A stretch of 64,000 nucleotides of DNA. It comes from Opitutia bacterium (GTDB lineage Bacteria; Verrucomicrobiota; Verrucomicrobiia; Opitutales; Opitutaceae). The DNA is taken from positions 20,372 through 84,371 of the forward strand of contig JACRHS010000006.1 in assembly GCA_016217595.1 (NCBI GenBank), given 5' to 3'. Below, piece by piece: positions 38,316 to 47,193 of the stretch. Under the pieces are notes generated by a model that worked only from the letters and a program-made list of their open reading frames with translations, did not search any database and was not told where the DNA came from. Position 1 is the stretch's first letter; every line of letters begins with the position of its first letter. A program made the translations under genes and the position numbers.

Positions 38316-39215
38316 ATGCAGAGGCTCTCTCTTCAGCTTGCGGCGCCGGGATTACTGTTGGCAGTCCTGCTGCTGGCAGGATGCGGCGGGCAGAAGCGGG
38401 AAAAATCAACCGCCGCGGTCAGCGAGGAAGCATCCGTCCTGTCGGGGGAAGTCGTCACGGCCGATCGGGTACAGAAAACCATCCAGTTGCAACAGCCCGG
38501 CCTGCCAGGCCGCCTGCCCGCCGGACTCCAAACATTCCGTCTCCTGCCGGCGGATGCGGAGATCGTCACGACTGGTCAGGCGTGGCGCGGCGAAACGCAT
38601 CAGCGCAATGGCGACTGGTGGCTGGAACATCTCTGGCCCGACGATGCGACCACGCTGCGCTTGTTGACAGCCACGGGACAGGCCTTGGCGCAGGATACCA
38701 TGATCCGCGGCCGGGCGGCATATCGCGAGATCGGCGAACTGATCCCCGACTTCACCCTGCTCGATCAAAATGCGCGCCTGGTGAGCGCCAACCAGTGGCG
38801 CGGCCGGCAAGTCGTGTTGAACTTCATCTTCACCCGCTGTCAGGTGGCGACAATGTGCCCGGCCGCCACGCGACGCATGCAACAGTTGCAACAGGCGGCG
38901 AAGGCCGCCGGACGCAATGACGTCACGTTTGTGACCATCACATTCGATCCGGCTTACGATTCGCCCGGCGTGTTGCGCGCCTATGCGACGGAACGCGGAA
39001 TCGACCTCGGCAATTTCAGCCTTCTCACCGGACCGGAGACGACCATCCAACATTTGCTGACCCAATTCGGGGTGCTGCGCACGATCGCGGACGGAACGAT
39101 CAAGCACACGGCCACCACGGTGTTGATCGACCGTCAGGGGCACATCGCATATCGCGCCGAAGGCAGCGCCTGGACGGTGGAGGAGTTTCTGGAAAGGCTC
39201 GTCCCGCCGCCATGA
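38316..39215 (+). CDS. SCO family copper chaperone, lipoprotein
   Basis: 299-residue thioredoxin-like protein that delivers copper to the CuA site of subunit II. Lipoprotein signal ends in LAGC. Residues about 45-95 (SGEVVTADRVQKTIQLQQPG, ending FRLLPAD) have the outline of a CusF-like copper-binding domain, but the metal residues (His, Trp, two Met) are absent. The SCO domain follows with FTRCQVATMCPAAT, a CX5C copper and thiol site, and the third ligand His in GTIKHTATTVLID. ATG at 38316 is preferred over GTG at 38301 because it opens the signal peptide. It overlaps the next gene by 4 bp and diverges from ctaA. Confidence 0.9.
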   Translation: MQRLSLQLAAPGLLLAVLLLAGCGGQKREKSTAAVSEEASVLSGEVVTADRVQKTIQLQQPGLPGRLPAGLQTFRLLPADAEIVTTGQAWRGETHQRNGDWWLEHLWPDDATTLRLLTATGQALAQDTMIRGRAAYREIGELIPDFTLLDQNARLVSANQWRGRQVVLNFIFTRCQVATMCPAATRRMQQLQQAAKAAGRNDVTFVTITFDPAYDSPGVLRAYATERGIDLGNFSLLTGPETTIQHLLTQFGVLRTIADGTIKHTATTVLIDRQGHIAYRAEGSAWTVEEFLERLVPPP

Positions 39216-40138
39216 CCCCGTGGCGTCAGACCTGGCTGCTTACAGGCCTCGCGGCAGCCATTTTCCTCGTCGTGCGCTCGCTTCCCACGGGCACCAATCT
39301 TTCGCACATGGATTTCCGGCCGGAAGGAAAGTCGCTGCTCGAGTGGTGCGATCCGGCCAACCCGCAATTCATCTCCGTGCTGCAAGTGCGGTCGCCCGTG
39401 ACGCTCGCCGTCCTGTTGTCTGATGCGCAGCCACTCCAAGCCGGCAACGTCTCAACCCTGCGTTTGGAGTTGAAGACCTCCAGCGGGAAACCGATCACGC
39501 CGGGCGATCTGGCCGTCGTGCACACGCGCAAGCTGCATCTGCTCGTGATCGACCCCAGCCTGTCGGACTACCAACACCTGCATCCTCATGCCGGGGCGCG
39601 GCCCGGCACGTGGGAAGTCAGCTTCACGCCCCGTGGCGGCGGACTGTACCGCGTATTTGCCGACTTCACACCGGTGGCGACCGGCCGGTCGCTCTACGCC
39701 GCGGCGGACCTGCCCGTAACCGGGACTCCCCTGCCCGCCGCGCCCGATGCGGCGCGGCAACGGCGCGAGGGCGAGGCGATTTTCACGCTGCACGCGCCGG
39801 AGTCGATGCGCGTCGGCCGCCCCGTGGATCTCCGTCTGGAGGTGCGTGACGCGCATGGCGCCCGCCCCGACTTGACGCCCGTCATGGGTGCGCCGGCGCA
39901 TCTCGTGGCCTTCGATGAACAGCGCACCGGATTCGCCCATTTGCACCCCCGCGATCCAACGCCAGCGCCAGAAACGCCGAACGCCGCTGGAACAAGCGTG
40001 GTGCTGAACTTCGCGCTCACGGTGCCGCGGGCGGGTCGCTATCTGATCTGGGCGCAATGCGCGCCGCACGGGATCGAAACCCTGGTGCCGTTTTGGATCG
40101 AGGTAGGCGGCCGCGGAGGCGACGGCGCGCCGCAATAA
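39212..40138 (+). CDS. Exported His-rich protein, possibly copper-related
   Basis: 308 residues. An N-terminal hydrophobic segment (TWLLTGLAAAIFLVVRSLP) acts as signal or anchor. The body appears to contain two Ig-like beta domains, each with a TLRLELKT- or DLRLEVRD-type strand and a His cluster: SDYQHLHPHAG in the first and FAHLHPRDP in the second. This duplication resembles YtkA/FixH-like and copper-resistance beta-sandwich proteins, which bind copper with His or Met. Coupling to the SCO gene by an ATGA overlap points to a role in copper handling for the oxidase. That role is inferred from context; the family is not certain. Confidence 0.66.
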   Translation: MTPWRQTWLLTGLAAAIFLVVRSLPTGTNLSHMDFRPEGKSLLEWCDPANPQFISVLQVRSPVTLAVLLSDAQPLQAGNVSTLRLELKTSSGKPITPGDLAVVHTRKLHLLVIDPSLSDYQHLHPHAGARPGTWEVSFTPRGGGLYRVFADFTPVATGRSLYAAADLPVTGTPLPAAPDAARQRREGEAIFTLHAPESMRVGRPVDLRLEVRDAHGARPDLTPVMGAPAHLVAFDEQRTGFAHLHPRDPTPAPETPNAAGTSVVLNFALTVPRAGRYLIWAQCAPHGIETLVPFWIEVGGRGGDGAPQ

Positions 40139-40153
40139 GCTATCGCCGCCAAA

Positions 40154-40822
40154 TTATGGCGCGCTCTCCACCGCGGATAATTCAGCCGCGGTCCAAGGCT
40201 TGTCGCGCGTCACCTTGGTGCGGACCTCGGCCACCTTTTCCGGCGTGATCGGGCCGGCTTTATTGCCCCACTCCTGTCGCACGTAGGTCAGCACGGCAGC
40301 GATCTGGTCATCGCGCCAGTTGTAGCCGCTGCCGGGCACTTTGCCGAAAGACGGCATGGCGCCGTTGAACACTTTGTCGCCAACTTTGATTTCACCGCTA
40401 AGGCCGTGCAGCACGACGCGGATCACCCGTTCCTCGTTGCCCGTGACCCACTCGGAACCGGCCAGCGGCGGGAACGCGCCGGGCACGCCCAACCCTGTCG
40501 GTTGGTGACAGGTCACGCAAGCCGCCGCGTACTGCTTCTTGCCGAGCACAACCGGATCGATCGGCGGGGGAACGGCCGCCGCGCCCGCGGCAATCGGTGG
40601 CGCCTCTTCGTTGTAGGCCAGGGGAGAAAACCGGCCCGAGTAGCGATCAAGATAAATGCCCGCCACGTAGGCGACCGCGGCAAAAACGATCGCGAGGCCA
40701 ACCGACAACCCCACGTTGCTGCCGGTGGGTTCGGCCGGCGGGGACGCATGGGCCTGGCGCAACGCTTCGTCCGATTGAGCGGAGCGTTCCTGGCGGGGGT
40801 CGGGAGACGGATCGGCGCGCAT
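40154..40822 (-). CDS. Membrane-anchored monoheme cytochrome c (CcoP-like)
   Basis: 222 residues. About 35 polar N-terminal residues, one helix (VGLSVGLAIVFAAVAYVAGI) and a periplasmic class I cytochrome c domain with CVTCH and probable axial Met in NGAMPSFG. A Pro/Ala linker separates helix and heme domain. It is last in the ACIII operon and follows CcoN- and CcoO-like genes, so it takes the place of CcoP but carries one heme, not two. It ends 15 bp from the stop of the convergent His-rich protein gene. Likely role: electron transfer between ACIII and the oxidase. Confidence 0.85.
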   Translation of the reverse strand: MRADPSPDPRQERSAQSDEALRQAHASPPAEPTGSNVGLSVGLAIVFAAVAYVAGIYLDRYSGRFSPLAYNEEAPPIAAGAAAVPPPIDPVVLGKKQYAAACVTCHQPTGLGVPGAFPPLAGSEWVTGNEERVIRVVLHGLSGEIKVGDKVFNGAMPSFGKVPGSGYNWRDDQIAAVLTYVRQEWGNKAGPITPEKVAEVRTKVTRDKPWTAAELSAVESAP

Positions 40823-40852
40823 GAAAGAAAAGAGTCGAAACGGGACCGAGTG

Positions 40853-41536
40853 CTATGGGGTTTTCGCCGGCGCAGTGGCGGCGGGAGCAGTCGAAGCTGC
40901 GGGTGCGGGTGTCGCCGGCACGGCCGCGGGAATCACCGCCGCGGGCGCCTCGGGCAAAGCGTAGTCTTGCTTGAGCGCCAGCAGGTAGCTCACCAGCGCC
41001 TCCGCCCGCGAGGTCGGCACCACCTGCCAGCCCGGAGCGACGGGCAAGGCGAGGGCCGCGGAAGATTTTTGCCCCACAATCGCACGACGCTCGAAGAGGA
41101 AAGAAAACGCCGGCATACCGCCCTGGCCGTCGTGGAGCATCCGATAAAGTTTGGCGCGATCCACACCGGCCTTCACGGCGCGCTCGCCGAAATTGGCGAG
41201 GTCGGGGCCGATGCGCGCTTGCCCCAGTTGCGGGTGCGTCTGCAACGCGTAATCGCGGGCGACGCTCTGACGCTCGCCCCAGCCGCGGTTTTGATCCCAA
41301 CCGTAGCCGTAGCGCCGCACCTGTTGCGTGTGGCACGCGCCACACCCCAACTCCTGATAAACGCGTTGCCCTTGGGCCGCCTGCCCCGACATCGCTGCCG
41401 GGACGCTCATGTTGTCGAGCGGATCGAAGTGCGTTCCGAGTGCGCGCAGCTGGCGGTGAGAGCCCACAACGATGGCGGCCCAGGAGAGCGCAATCGCACC
41501 AAAAACGCCGAGGAAGAAATAGAGGCTGGGCTTCAT
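40853..41536 (-). CDS. CcoO-like monoheme cytochrome c (cbb3 subunit II type)
   Basis: 227 residues. One N-terminal helix (YFFLGVFGAIALSWAAIVVG) and a periplasmic cytochrome c domain matching CcoO: YQELGCGACHTQQVRRYGYG with the heme-attachment CGACH, GQARIGPDLANFGERA, and MPAFSFLFERR with the probable axial Met. The C-terminal 45 residues are Ala/Pro repeats. In a cbb3 oxidase CcoO passes electrons to CcoN; here the adjacent CcoN-like protein seems to lack its metal sites, so this subunit's partner is unclear. It overlaps the CcoN-like stop by 4 bp. Confidence 0.88.
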   Translation of the reverse strand: MKPSLYFFLGVFGAIALSWAAIVVGSHRQLRALGTHFDPLDNMSVPAAMSGQAAQGQRVYQELGCGACHTQQVRRYGYGWDQNRGWGERQSVARDYALQTHPQLGQARIGPDLANFGERAVKAGVDRAKLYRMLHDGQGGMPAFSFLFERRAIVGQKSSAALALPVAPGWQVVPTSRAEALVSYLLALKQDYALPEAPAAVIPAAVPATPAPAASTAPAATAPAKTP

Positions 41537-42978
41537 GACGCGGGCGCAGAGGCGAGGGTATCGGAGTGCGCCGCATCAGAGGCGGGCACCAGCTGAAGGA
41601 TTCCGTTAACGAGCAGCAGCACGCCGCCGAGCAGTTCCAGACCGAGCCCGAGGGTCGCGGTGAGCAACCAGGGACGCGTGGCGGCAAAAATCTCCGCAAA
41701 CGTCTGCGCTGCGATCTGGCCGTCCGCCGCGCGGATCGCCACGAGCGCAGTGCCCTGCGTAAGACCTGCGCCGACCAGACCCGCGATCAGAATCAGCAGA
41801 CCGATCCAAGTCGCGCGAAAGTGGGTGCGGATCAGACCATCCGAGGCCCACGCCCGACCGGTGAGTCGCGGCAACAGAAAATAGAGCGCGCCGAAGGCAA
41901 TCGGCGTGAACACGCCCAACACCAACAGCGTCAGCCGCGCTTCGCCGAGATAGGTGAATTGCGTGTATTGCGCCACCGAGCGGAAGGCCAGCGCCGTGTC
42001 CGTCAGCCCGCTCGCGAGGTAGGCGGCGATGCCAACCAGCACAAACCGCAAAGCCTGGCTGGGACTGCCACGGCGAAAGACCGCCTTAAAGTTGGAAGCC
42101 ACGATGAGGTAGTGCAGCGTGAGCAAAAGCGTGCAGCTCACTCCCACCGTCGGCACCCACACTGGCACCGGCCCGCCGACCAGCGCCCGCGTGCCGACCC
42201 ACGGAGCCAACACGATCAGCGCCCAGAATCCGACATCCGCATAGTTGTAAGCCGCCAGCTTCTGCCCGTTGAGCTTGGGCACGAGATAATAGGCGGCCGC
42301 GAGCGCCAACGGCGCGATCCAGACCAGCCGCAATCCTTCGCCCGCCCACGCGCCCACGATGGCCTGGGAAACTCCGGTCACAGGATAGAGCGAAAGCATC
42401 GCATAAGCGGCGGAATAAAACCAAGGCAGCGCGAAAATCGCCGCGCTCGCATACCACTGCGCCGCGTAGGTGTCTGCCCGGCGGCGGTCCAGCCATGCGG
42501 CCAGACCCGCGACACCGAAAGCGGCATAGGCGGCGCCCAACAGCGGAAAAACATAAGCCGGCATTTGCAGCAGCGCGTACGGTCCGAGATCGCCGGCGAG
42601 AATGCCGATGACGCCGACCGTCACGCCCGCATTCCAAAAGGCGACGCCGATCAACGCTCCGACCGCGCCGCGCGGACGTTCTCCGCCCAGCCGGCCCAAC
42701 AGCCACCACGCAATGGCAAACCCGACATTGGCCACCCAGCCAAACACCAACGCCGACTCGGCGGCGGCCTGCACGCGGCCAAAGGTAAACCACTCGTACC
42801 GGGCCAAAAATTCCGGAGTGTGCAACTGGATCGAATGGATCAACGCGAGGAACCCGCCCGCGACGAACCATTTTATACCCAACGCCAGCAGCAACAACAA
42901 CGCCCAGCGCGCCTGCGTTTCGACCGCGACCGGTTCGTCGTTCGACGAGGCGCTAGAAGGTGTGGCAGGGGCATTCAT
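41533..42978 (-). CDS. CcoN-like membrane protein lacking heme and CuB ligands
   Basis: 481-residue protein with about 12 helices that aligns by eye with cbb3 oxidase subunit I (CcoN): FTFGRVQAAAESALVFG (64-80), QAIVGAWAGEGLRLVWIA (205-222), FWALIVLAPWVGTRALVGG (251-269) and QYTQFTYLGEARLTL (337-351). The corresponding CcoN positions are metal ligands, but here I read Ala73 for the low-spin heme His, Glu214 for the first CuB His, Arg264-Ala265 for the CuB His pair, and Glu346 and Arg348 for the b3 and b His. Only five His occur in the whole protein. It should therefore be a structural, non-catalytic paralogue. It sits in the ACIII operon with ATGA overlaps on both sides, so it probably associates with ACIII and the CcoO-like cytochrome. 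Confidence 0.82.
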   Translation of the reverse strand: MNAPATPSSASSNDEPVAVETQARWALLLLLALGIKWFVAGGFLALIHSIQLHTPEFLARYEWFTFGRVQAAAESALVFGWVANVGFAIAWWLLGRLGGERPRGAVGALIGVAFWNAGVTVGVIGILAGDLGPYALLQMPAYVFPLLGAAYAAFGVAGLAAWLDRRRADTYAAQWYASAAIFALPWFYSAAYAMLSLYPVTGVSQAIVGAWAGEGLRLVWIAPLALAAAYYLVPKLNGQKLAAYNYADVGFWALIVLAPWVGTRALVGGPVPVWVPTVGVSCTLLLTLHYLIVASNFKAVFRRGSPSQALRFVLVGIAAYLASGLTDTALAFRSVAQYTQFTYLGEARLTLLVLGVFTPIAFGALYFLLPRLTGRAWASDGLIRTHFRATWIGLLILIAGLVGAGLTQGTALVAIRAADGQIAAQTFAEIFAATRPWLLTATLGLGLELLGGVLLLVNGILQLVPASDAAHSDTLASAPAS

Positions 42979-43301
42979 CGGCGGGAGGCGGCAATTTCCT
43001 TCACGGTGATTTCCATCGCAAGATCGATGGGCAGGCGGACGACACCCTTCGACCGGTCAATCCACGCGCATTCCTGCGCCGCACTGATCTCGCGGGCGCG
43101 CAGGTCGGCGAGCCGCTGGGCGCGACCTTCGGCGGTGAATTTCCAGCGATCGCCTTCCGCGACTTGAGAGAGATCGACCGGCACCGGCCCGTCGGGACGA
43201 CGCGCCAGATAGCCGAGCAGGATGAACAACGCGAAGCCGGCGAGGATCGCCGCGACACTCACCCACGAGAGGGGTTTCGAGCTGGCAGAATCAGTCGGCA
43301 T
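42975..43301 (-). CDS. Small single-helix membrane protein of the ACIII operon
   Basis: 108 residues. One N-terminal helix (WVSVAAILAGFALFILLGYL) and a charged periplasmic tail with LADLRAREISAAQECAWIDR, then GVVRLPIDLAMEITVKE. The W-x-D...G-V-x-x-P-I-x-x-A-M pattern looks like a conserved partner found in other ACIII operons, but I cannot name a family. It overlaps the actF stop by 11 bp and the CcoN-like start by 4 bp, so it is certainly co-translated. No cofactor motif. Confidence 0.72.
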   Translation of the reverse strand: MPTDSASSKPLSWVSVAAILAGFALFILLGYLARRPDGPVPVDLSQVAEGDRWKFTAEGRAQRLADLRAREISAAQECAWIDRSKGVVRLPIDLAMEITVKEIAASRR

Positions 43302-44568
43302 GGGGCTGGTGGTAAGTGAGGCATTCGCCGATGCGCGGATCGCGGATCGGGATGAGTTTGGTCGTGGCGAAGCTCTTCAGGTACGCCCACACACAGATGC
43401 CGCCGATGCCGACGACGGAGGTGAGCGTCCAGATGAGGCCGCCTTGGAGGAAGGGATACGGGTCGCCGTTCGGGAGTTTTTTTGCCGGCATCACGTTGTA
43501 GCAGATGTCGAGCAGCACTATCAGCGCGATGAAAGCCGCCACCACCGGCAGCAGCTTTTTGTTAATCTTCACCGGATAGTGGATGAGCGTGAGGAACGGC
43601 GCGAGGAAATGGCCGAAGAGCAGCACCATCCCGACCCAGAGCCAGTCGCCATGTTCGCGGAGGTTGTACCAGAAGGTTTCTTCGGGGACGTTGGCGTTCC
43701 AGATCAGGAAATACTGCGAGAACGTCACGTACGCCCAGAACACCGTGAACGCGAACATGAGCTGGCCGATCGAGTGCAGGTGATTGTCGTTGAGGATGCC
43801 CTTGAAGTCGCCGCGCACCCAGAGCCAGATCAGCATGATCGCGCCCACCGAGAGCGCCGCGCGCACGCAGCCGGCAAAATACCACACGCCGTACATCGTC
43901 GAGAACCAGTGGTAATCGAGCGACTTCACCCAGAGGATCACACACAGCGTGAGCGTGACCGCCATGAGCGGAATGCCGCCGGCCGACCACTTGTGGCTGG
44001 AGATGGTCCAACGCACATCGCCGTCGGAGTCCTGGGCGAAGGAATTGCGCCGGAAAATCCGCGCCAGCGCGATCCAGACGGCGAAGGAAACCGCGGTGAC
44101 CAGCGTGAAGACTTTGATGCTGAGGAAACCGGATTTCTTGGCCCACAGCACATCGTCGCCGACCGTGCCGTGACCGCCGACCTGCGCGAGGTCGAAGTGC
44201 GGATCCATCCATTTCCAGATGAGCGTGGGATTTGTCCACGCCACGAAAATGAGCGGCACGAAGAGCAACGCGAGCCAGGGCAGCGACGACAGCCAGTGCT
44301 CATATTGGCGGCGCAACAGCACCGACCAGTTGGCATCGAAGAGATGGTGGATCATCACGAGCAGCAGCATGCCGAGCGCGACGCCGATCCAGAACACGAG
44401 GCCGATCAGCCACGAAAGCGCGACCGAGGCGGTGTTGCCTGGAAGGAAAAGTCCGAGCGCGGTGAGCCCGATGCCGGCAAGGCCGAGCATGAGCGCTTTC
44501 GTTGCGCCCGGGGCGACGGGGAATGCGCCAACCGGCGCGGTGGAGACGGAAGCGGTGGGCGTGCTCAT
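43291..44568 (-). CDS. actF: Alternative complex III subunit ActF
   Basis: 425-residue membrane subunit of the quinol:cytochrome c oxidoreductase ACIII, in the ActF (NrfD-related) group. Seen: about ten helices; GMLLLVMIHHLFDANWSVLL, NDNHLHSIGQLMFAFTVFWA, YVTFSQYFLIWNANVPEETF and LLFGHFLAPFLTLIHYPVK. The sequence has no cofactor motif, as expected; ActF lies beside ActC in the membrane and may form a proton path. An ATGA overlap links it to actE. Confidence 0.93.
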   Translation of the reverse strand: MSTPTASVSTAPVGAFPVAPGATKALMLGLAGIGLTALGLFLPGNTASVALSWLIGLVFWIGVALGMLLLVMIHHLFDANWSVLLRRQYEHWLSSLPWLALLFVPLIFVAWTNPTLIWKWMDPHFDLAQVGGHGTVGDDVLWAKKSGFLSIKVFTLVTAVSFAVWIALARIFRRNSFAQDSDGDVRWTISSHKWSAGGIPLMAVTLTLCVILWVKSLDYHWFSTMYGVWYFAGCVRAALSVGAIMLIWLWVRGDFKGILNDNHLHSIGQLMFAFTVFWAYVTFSQYFLIWNANVPEETFWYNLREHGDWLWVGMVLLFGHFLAPFLTLIHYPVKINKKLLPVVAAFIALIVLLDICYNVMPAKKLPNGDPYPFLQGGLIWTLTSVVGIGGICVWAYLKSFATTKLIPIRDPRIGECLTYHQPHAD

Positions 44569-45218
44569 TTGATCCCGAGCTCCTTCTGTTGGGCGGCCGG
44601 CACATCGGCGGGCGTGCCTTGCTGGGCGCGCTGGAGCGCCCGCACGTAAGCGACCACGGCCCAGCGCTCATCCGGCGCGAGTTTGTCGGCGTAGGAGAGC
44701 ATGGTGTTTTTGCCGTGCGTGATCGTGTTGTAAATTTCGCCGGCCGGCATCTGACGCAGGCGGTCGTCGTGATAGGTGGGCGTGGCGCCCATGCCGTAGG
44801 CTTTGGTGATGCCCTGACCGTCGCCGAGCGCGCCGTGGCAGGGCTGGCAATAAATCACGTAGCGTTCCTGACCGCGCTTGATGAAAGTCCGGTCGATGGC
44901 CAGCGCGGCGGGGAAACCCGGCGCCCACGCTCCGGTCGCGGTCTTGCCGGCGTAGAGATGATCGTCGTCGCGCAGCGGCTGCCCGGCGGGGCCGTAGCTG
45001 CTCGCCACCACGCCGGGAGGCAAGGGGCGGTCGGTGCGCCCGTCGGCGAAGAACTTCGACTCCGCCTGCGGTTTGTACTTCGGCTGCCGTTTCATGCCGG
45101 GGAAAGCCCATTCCGGAAAGACATCGATCGGCGGCTTGACGAAGGTCGCGCCGCGGAAGCCAAGCAGCGACACCGCGAGCACAGCCAGAAATGCGAGGAC
45201 AAGTAAGGCGTACCGCAT
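44565..45218 (-). CDS. actE: Alternative complex III monoheme cytochrome ActE
   Basis: 217 residues. An N-terminal hydrophobic stretch (YALLVLAFLAVLAVSLLGF) serves as signal or anchor; a family-typical MKRQPKYKPQAESKFFADGR segment follows. The single heme motif is CQPCH in RYVIYCQPCHGALGDGQGI, with a probable axial Met in KNTMLSYADKL (ITHGKNTMLSY). ActE accepts electrons from the ActA pentaheme domain and hands them to the oxidase or to membrane cytochromes. It lies 3 bp after the actD stop. Confidence 0.93.
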   Translation of the reverse strand: MRYALLVLAFLAVLAVSLLGFRGATFVKPPIDVFPEWAFPGMKRQPKYKPQAESKFFADGRTDRPLPPGVVASSYGPAGQPLRDDDHLYAGKTATGAWAPGFPAALAIDRTFIKRGQERYVIYCQPCHGALGDGQGITKAYGMGATPTYHDDRLRQMPAGEIYNTITHGKNTMLSYADKLAPDERWAVVAYVRALQRAQQGTPADVPAAQQKELGIK

Positions 45219-45221
45219 GGG

Positions 45222-45755
45222 TCAGTCCTCCAGCTCCGTGATTTCCCGGCCGCCGATTTGCTCGAGCAGCGCGCGGGTGGCGGCGGGATCGAAGCGCGGA
45301 TCGCGCGTTTCGATCACGATGAAAAAGCGGTCGTTGGTGCCGCGGTGGAACTTCTCATAGTTCAACACCGGGTGGTAGTGCATCGGAAGGCGGTTGAACA
45401 AAAACATGCCGATGATGGTGGCAAAGGCGGTGAACAGGATGGTGAGCTCGTACGACACCGGGAACGCGAACATCGGACTGAAGTACGGCTTGCCGCCGAC
45501 GATGAGTTTGTAGTTCGACGCGCCGGTCCACCAGATGAGCGACATGCCGGTGGTGAATCCCGCGAGGCCGCCGAGGAACGAGACCTGCGGTACTTTCGAG
45601 CGGCGCATGCCCATCGCGCGATCCATGCCGTGGATCGGGAAGGGCGAGATGACGTCCCAGAATTTGTAGCCCTGGTCGCGCACGGTTTCGGCGGCGTGCA
45701 TGACCTCGGCGGTGGTTTCGAAGGTGGCGATCAAGCCGTAGGATGGCGCGGGCAT
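45222..45755 (-). CDS. actD: Alternative complex III subunit ActD
   Basis: 177-residue two-helix membrane protein of the DUF3341 family. Seen: YGLIATFETTAEVMHAAETV, KFWDVISPFPIHGMDRAMGM, RRSKVPQVSFLGGLAG, and a final alpha/beta part with RFFIVIETRDPRF. ActD is a structural ACIII subunit between ActC and ActF. ATG at 45755 begins right before the conserved PAPSYGL; the longer frame upstream is antisense-like. It follows actC by 10 bp. Confidence 0.92.
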   Translation of the reverse strand: MPAPSYGLIATFETTAEVMHAAETVRDQGYKFWDVISPFPIHGMDRAMGMRRSKVPQVSFLGGLAGFTTGMSLIWWTGASNYKLIVGGKPYFSPMFAFPVSYELTILFTAFATIIGMFLFNRLPMHYHPVLNYEKFHRGTNDRFFIVIETRDPRFDPAATRALLEQIGGREITELED

Positions 45756-45765
45756 GGTCGGTGGC

Positions 45766-47193
45766 TCAGGCGTGTTTGTCGCCAGCGTGCGGGTCGGCCT
45801 GCTGGGTGACGGCCTTGATTTCCGCCATCGGCATGATCGGCAGAAACCGGATGAAGAGGAGGAACAGCACCGAGAAGACGCCAAAGGTGCCGAAGAACGT
45901 GAAGATTTCCACGATGGACGGGCTGTAATAGCCCCAGCTCGACGGCAGGAAGTCGCGCGCCAGCGAGGTGACGATGATCACGAAACGCTCGAACCACATG
46001 CCGACGTTGACGAAGATCGAGAGGATCCAGACGAGCGCGGTGTTCTGGCGGACTTTCTTAAACCAGAAGAACTGCGGCGTGATGACGTTGCACGTGATCA
46101 TGATCCAGTAAGCCCAGGCGTAGTTGCCAAACGCGCGGTTGATGAACGCAAAGCCCTCGTAGGGGTTCGCGCCGTACCACGCGATGAAGAACTCCATGCC
46201 GTAGGCGTAGCCCACCATGGTGCCCGTCGCCAACGTGATCTTGCAGATGCAGTCGATGTGATACTGCGTGATCAAGTCCTCCATCTTGTAGATGGCCCGC
46301 AGCGGCAGCATGAGCGTAAGCACCATGCCGAAGCCCGAGAAGATCGCGCCCGCCACGAAGTATGGCGGGAAAATCGTGGTGTGCCAGCCGGGCAACAGCG
46401 ACACCGCAAAGTCGAACGACACGATGGTGTGCACCGAGAGCACGAGCGGCGTGGAGATGCCGGCGAGGATCAGGTACGCCATCTCGTAGTTGCTCCAATG
46501 GCGGTTGGAGCCGCGCCAGCCCATCGCGAAGAGCCCGTAGATCCAGGCGCGAAGCCGGTTGCCTGTCGCGGCGAAGCGGTCGCGCAGCGTCGCGAGATCG
46601 GGGATGAGGCCCACGTACCAGAAGCAGATCGACACCGTCGCATAGGTGGAGACGGCGAACACGTCCCATTCGAGCGGTGAGCGGAAGTTCTGCCAGATGG
46701 CGTTGCTGTTCGGAATCGGGAACAGATACCACGCGTACCAGACGCGGCCGACGTGGAAGACCGGGAAAATGCCGGCGCAGACCACCGCAAAAATTGTCAT
46801 GGCCTCGGCGGCACGATTGATCGACGTGCGCCACTTTTGCCGCAACAGACACAAGATCGCCGAGATCAGCGTGCCCGCGTGGCCGATACCGATCCAGAAC
46901 ACGAAGTTCACGATGTCCCAGGCCCAGTTGACCGGATTGCTGTGACCCCAGACGCCGACACCGGTCGACACCAGATAGGTGATGCCGGCGACGGTGAACG
47001 ACGCGACAAAGCACGCGACCACGAAGCAAATCCACCACCACAGCGGCGTCTTGCCTTCGATCAGGCTGCAAATCTTGTCGGTGATCCAACCGAAGTCGCG
47101 GTTGTTCTCGACGAGCACCGGACGCGGCAACACCGCGGGTTTGACCTCCTGCAGAATGGCCGGTGCGGAAGCGTTATGTTCTGCGTGTGCCAT
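45766..47193 (-). CDS. actC: Alternative complex III subunit ActC (NrfD-like, quinol site)
   Basis: 475-residue ten-helix membrane protein of the NrfD/PsrC family, where menaquinol is thought to be oxidised. Seen: [53 protein letters not shown] segment ([15 protein letters not shown]), and [20 protein letters not shown] with [13 protein letters not shown], which hold the His and Asp residues conserved around the quinol pocket in ActC. Its start overlaps the actB stop by one base (TGATG). Confidence 0.95.
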   Translation of the reverse strand: MAHAEHNASAPAILQEVKPAVLPRPVLVENNRDFGWITDKICSLIEGKTPLWWWICFVVACFVASFTVAGITYLVSTGVGVWGHSNPVNWAWDIVNFVFWIGIGHAGTLISAILCLLRQKWRTSINRAAEAMTIFAVVCAGIFPVFHVGRVWYAWYLFPIPNSNAIWQNFRSPLEWDVFAVSTYATVSICFWYVGLIPDLATLRDRFAATGNRLRAWIYGLFAMGWRGSNRHWSNYEMAYLILAGISTPLVLSVHTIVSFDFAVSLLPGWHTTIFPPYFVAGAIFSGFGMVLTLMLPLRAIYKMEDLITQYHIDCICKITLATGTMVGYAYGMEFFIAWYGANPYEGFAFINRAFGNYAWAYWIMITCNVITPQFFWFKKVRQNTALVWILSIFVNVGMWFERFVIIVTSLARDFLPSSWGYYSPSIVEIFTFFGTFGVFSVLFLLFIRFLPIMPMAEIKAVTQQADPHAGDKHA

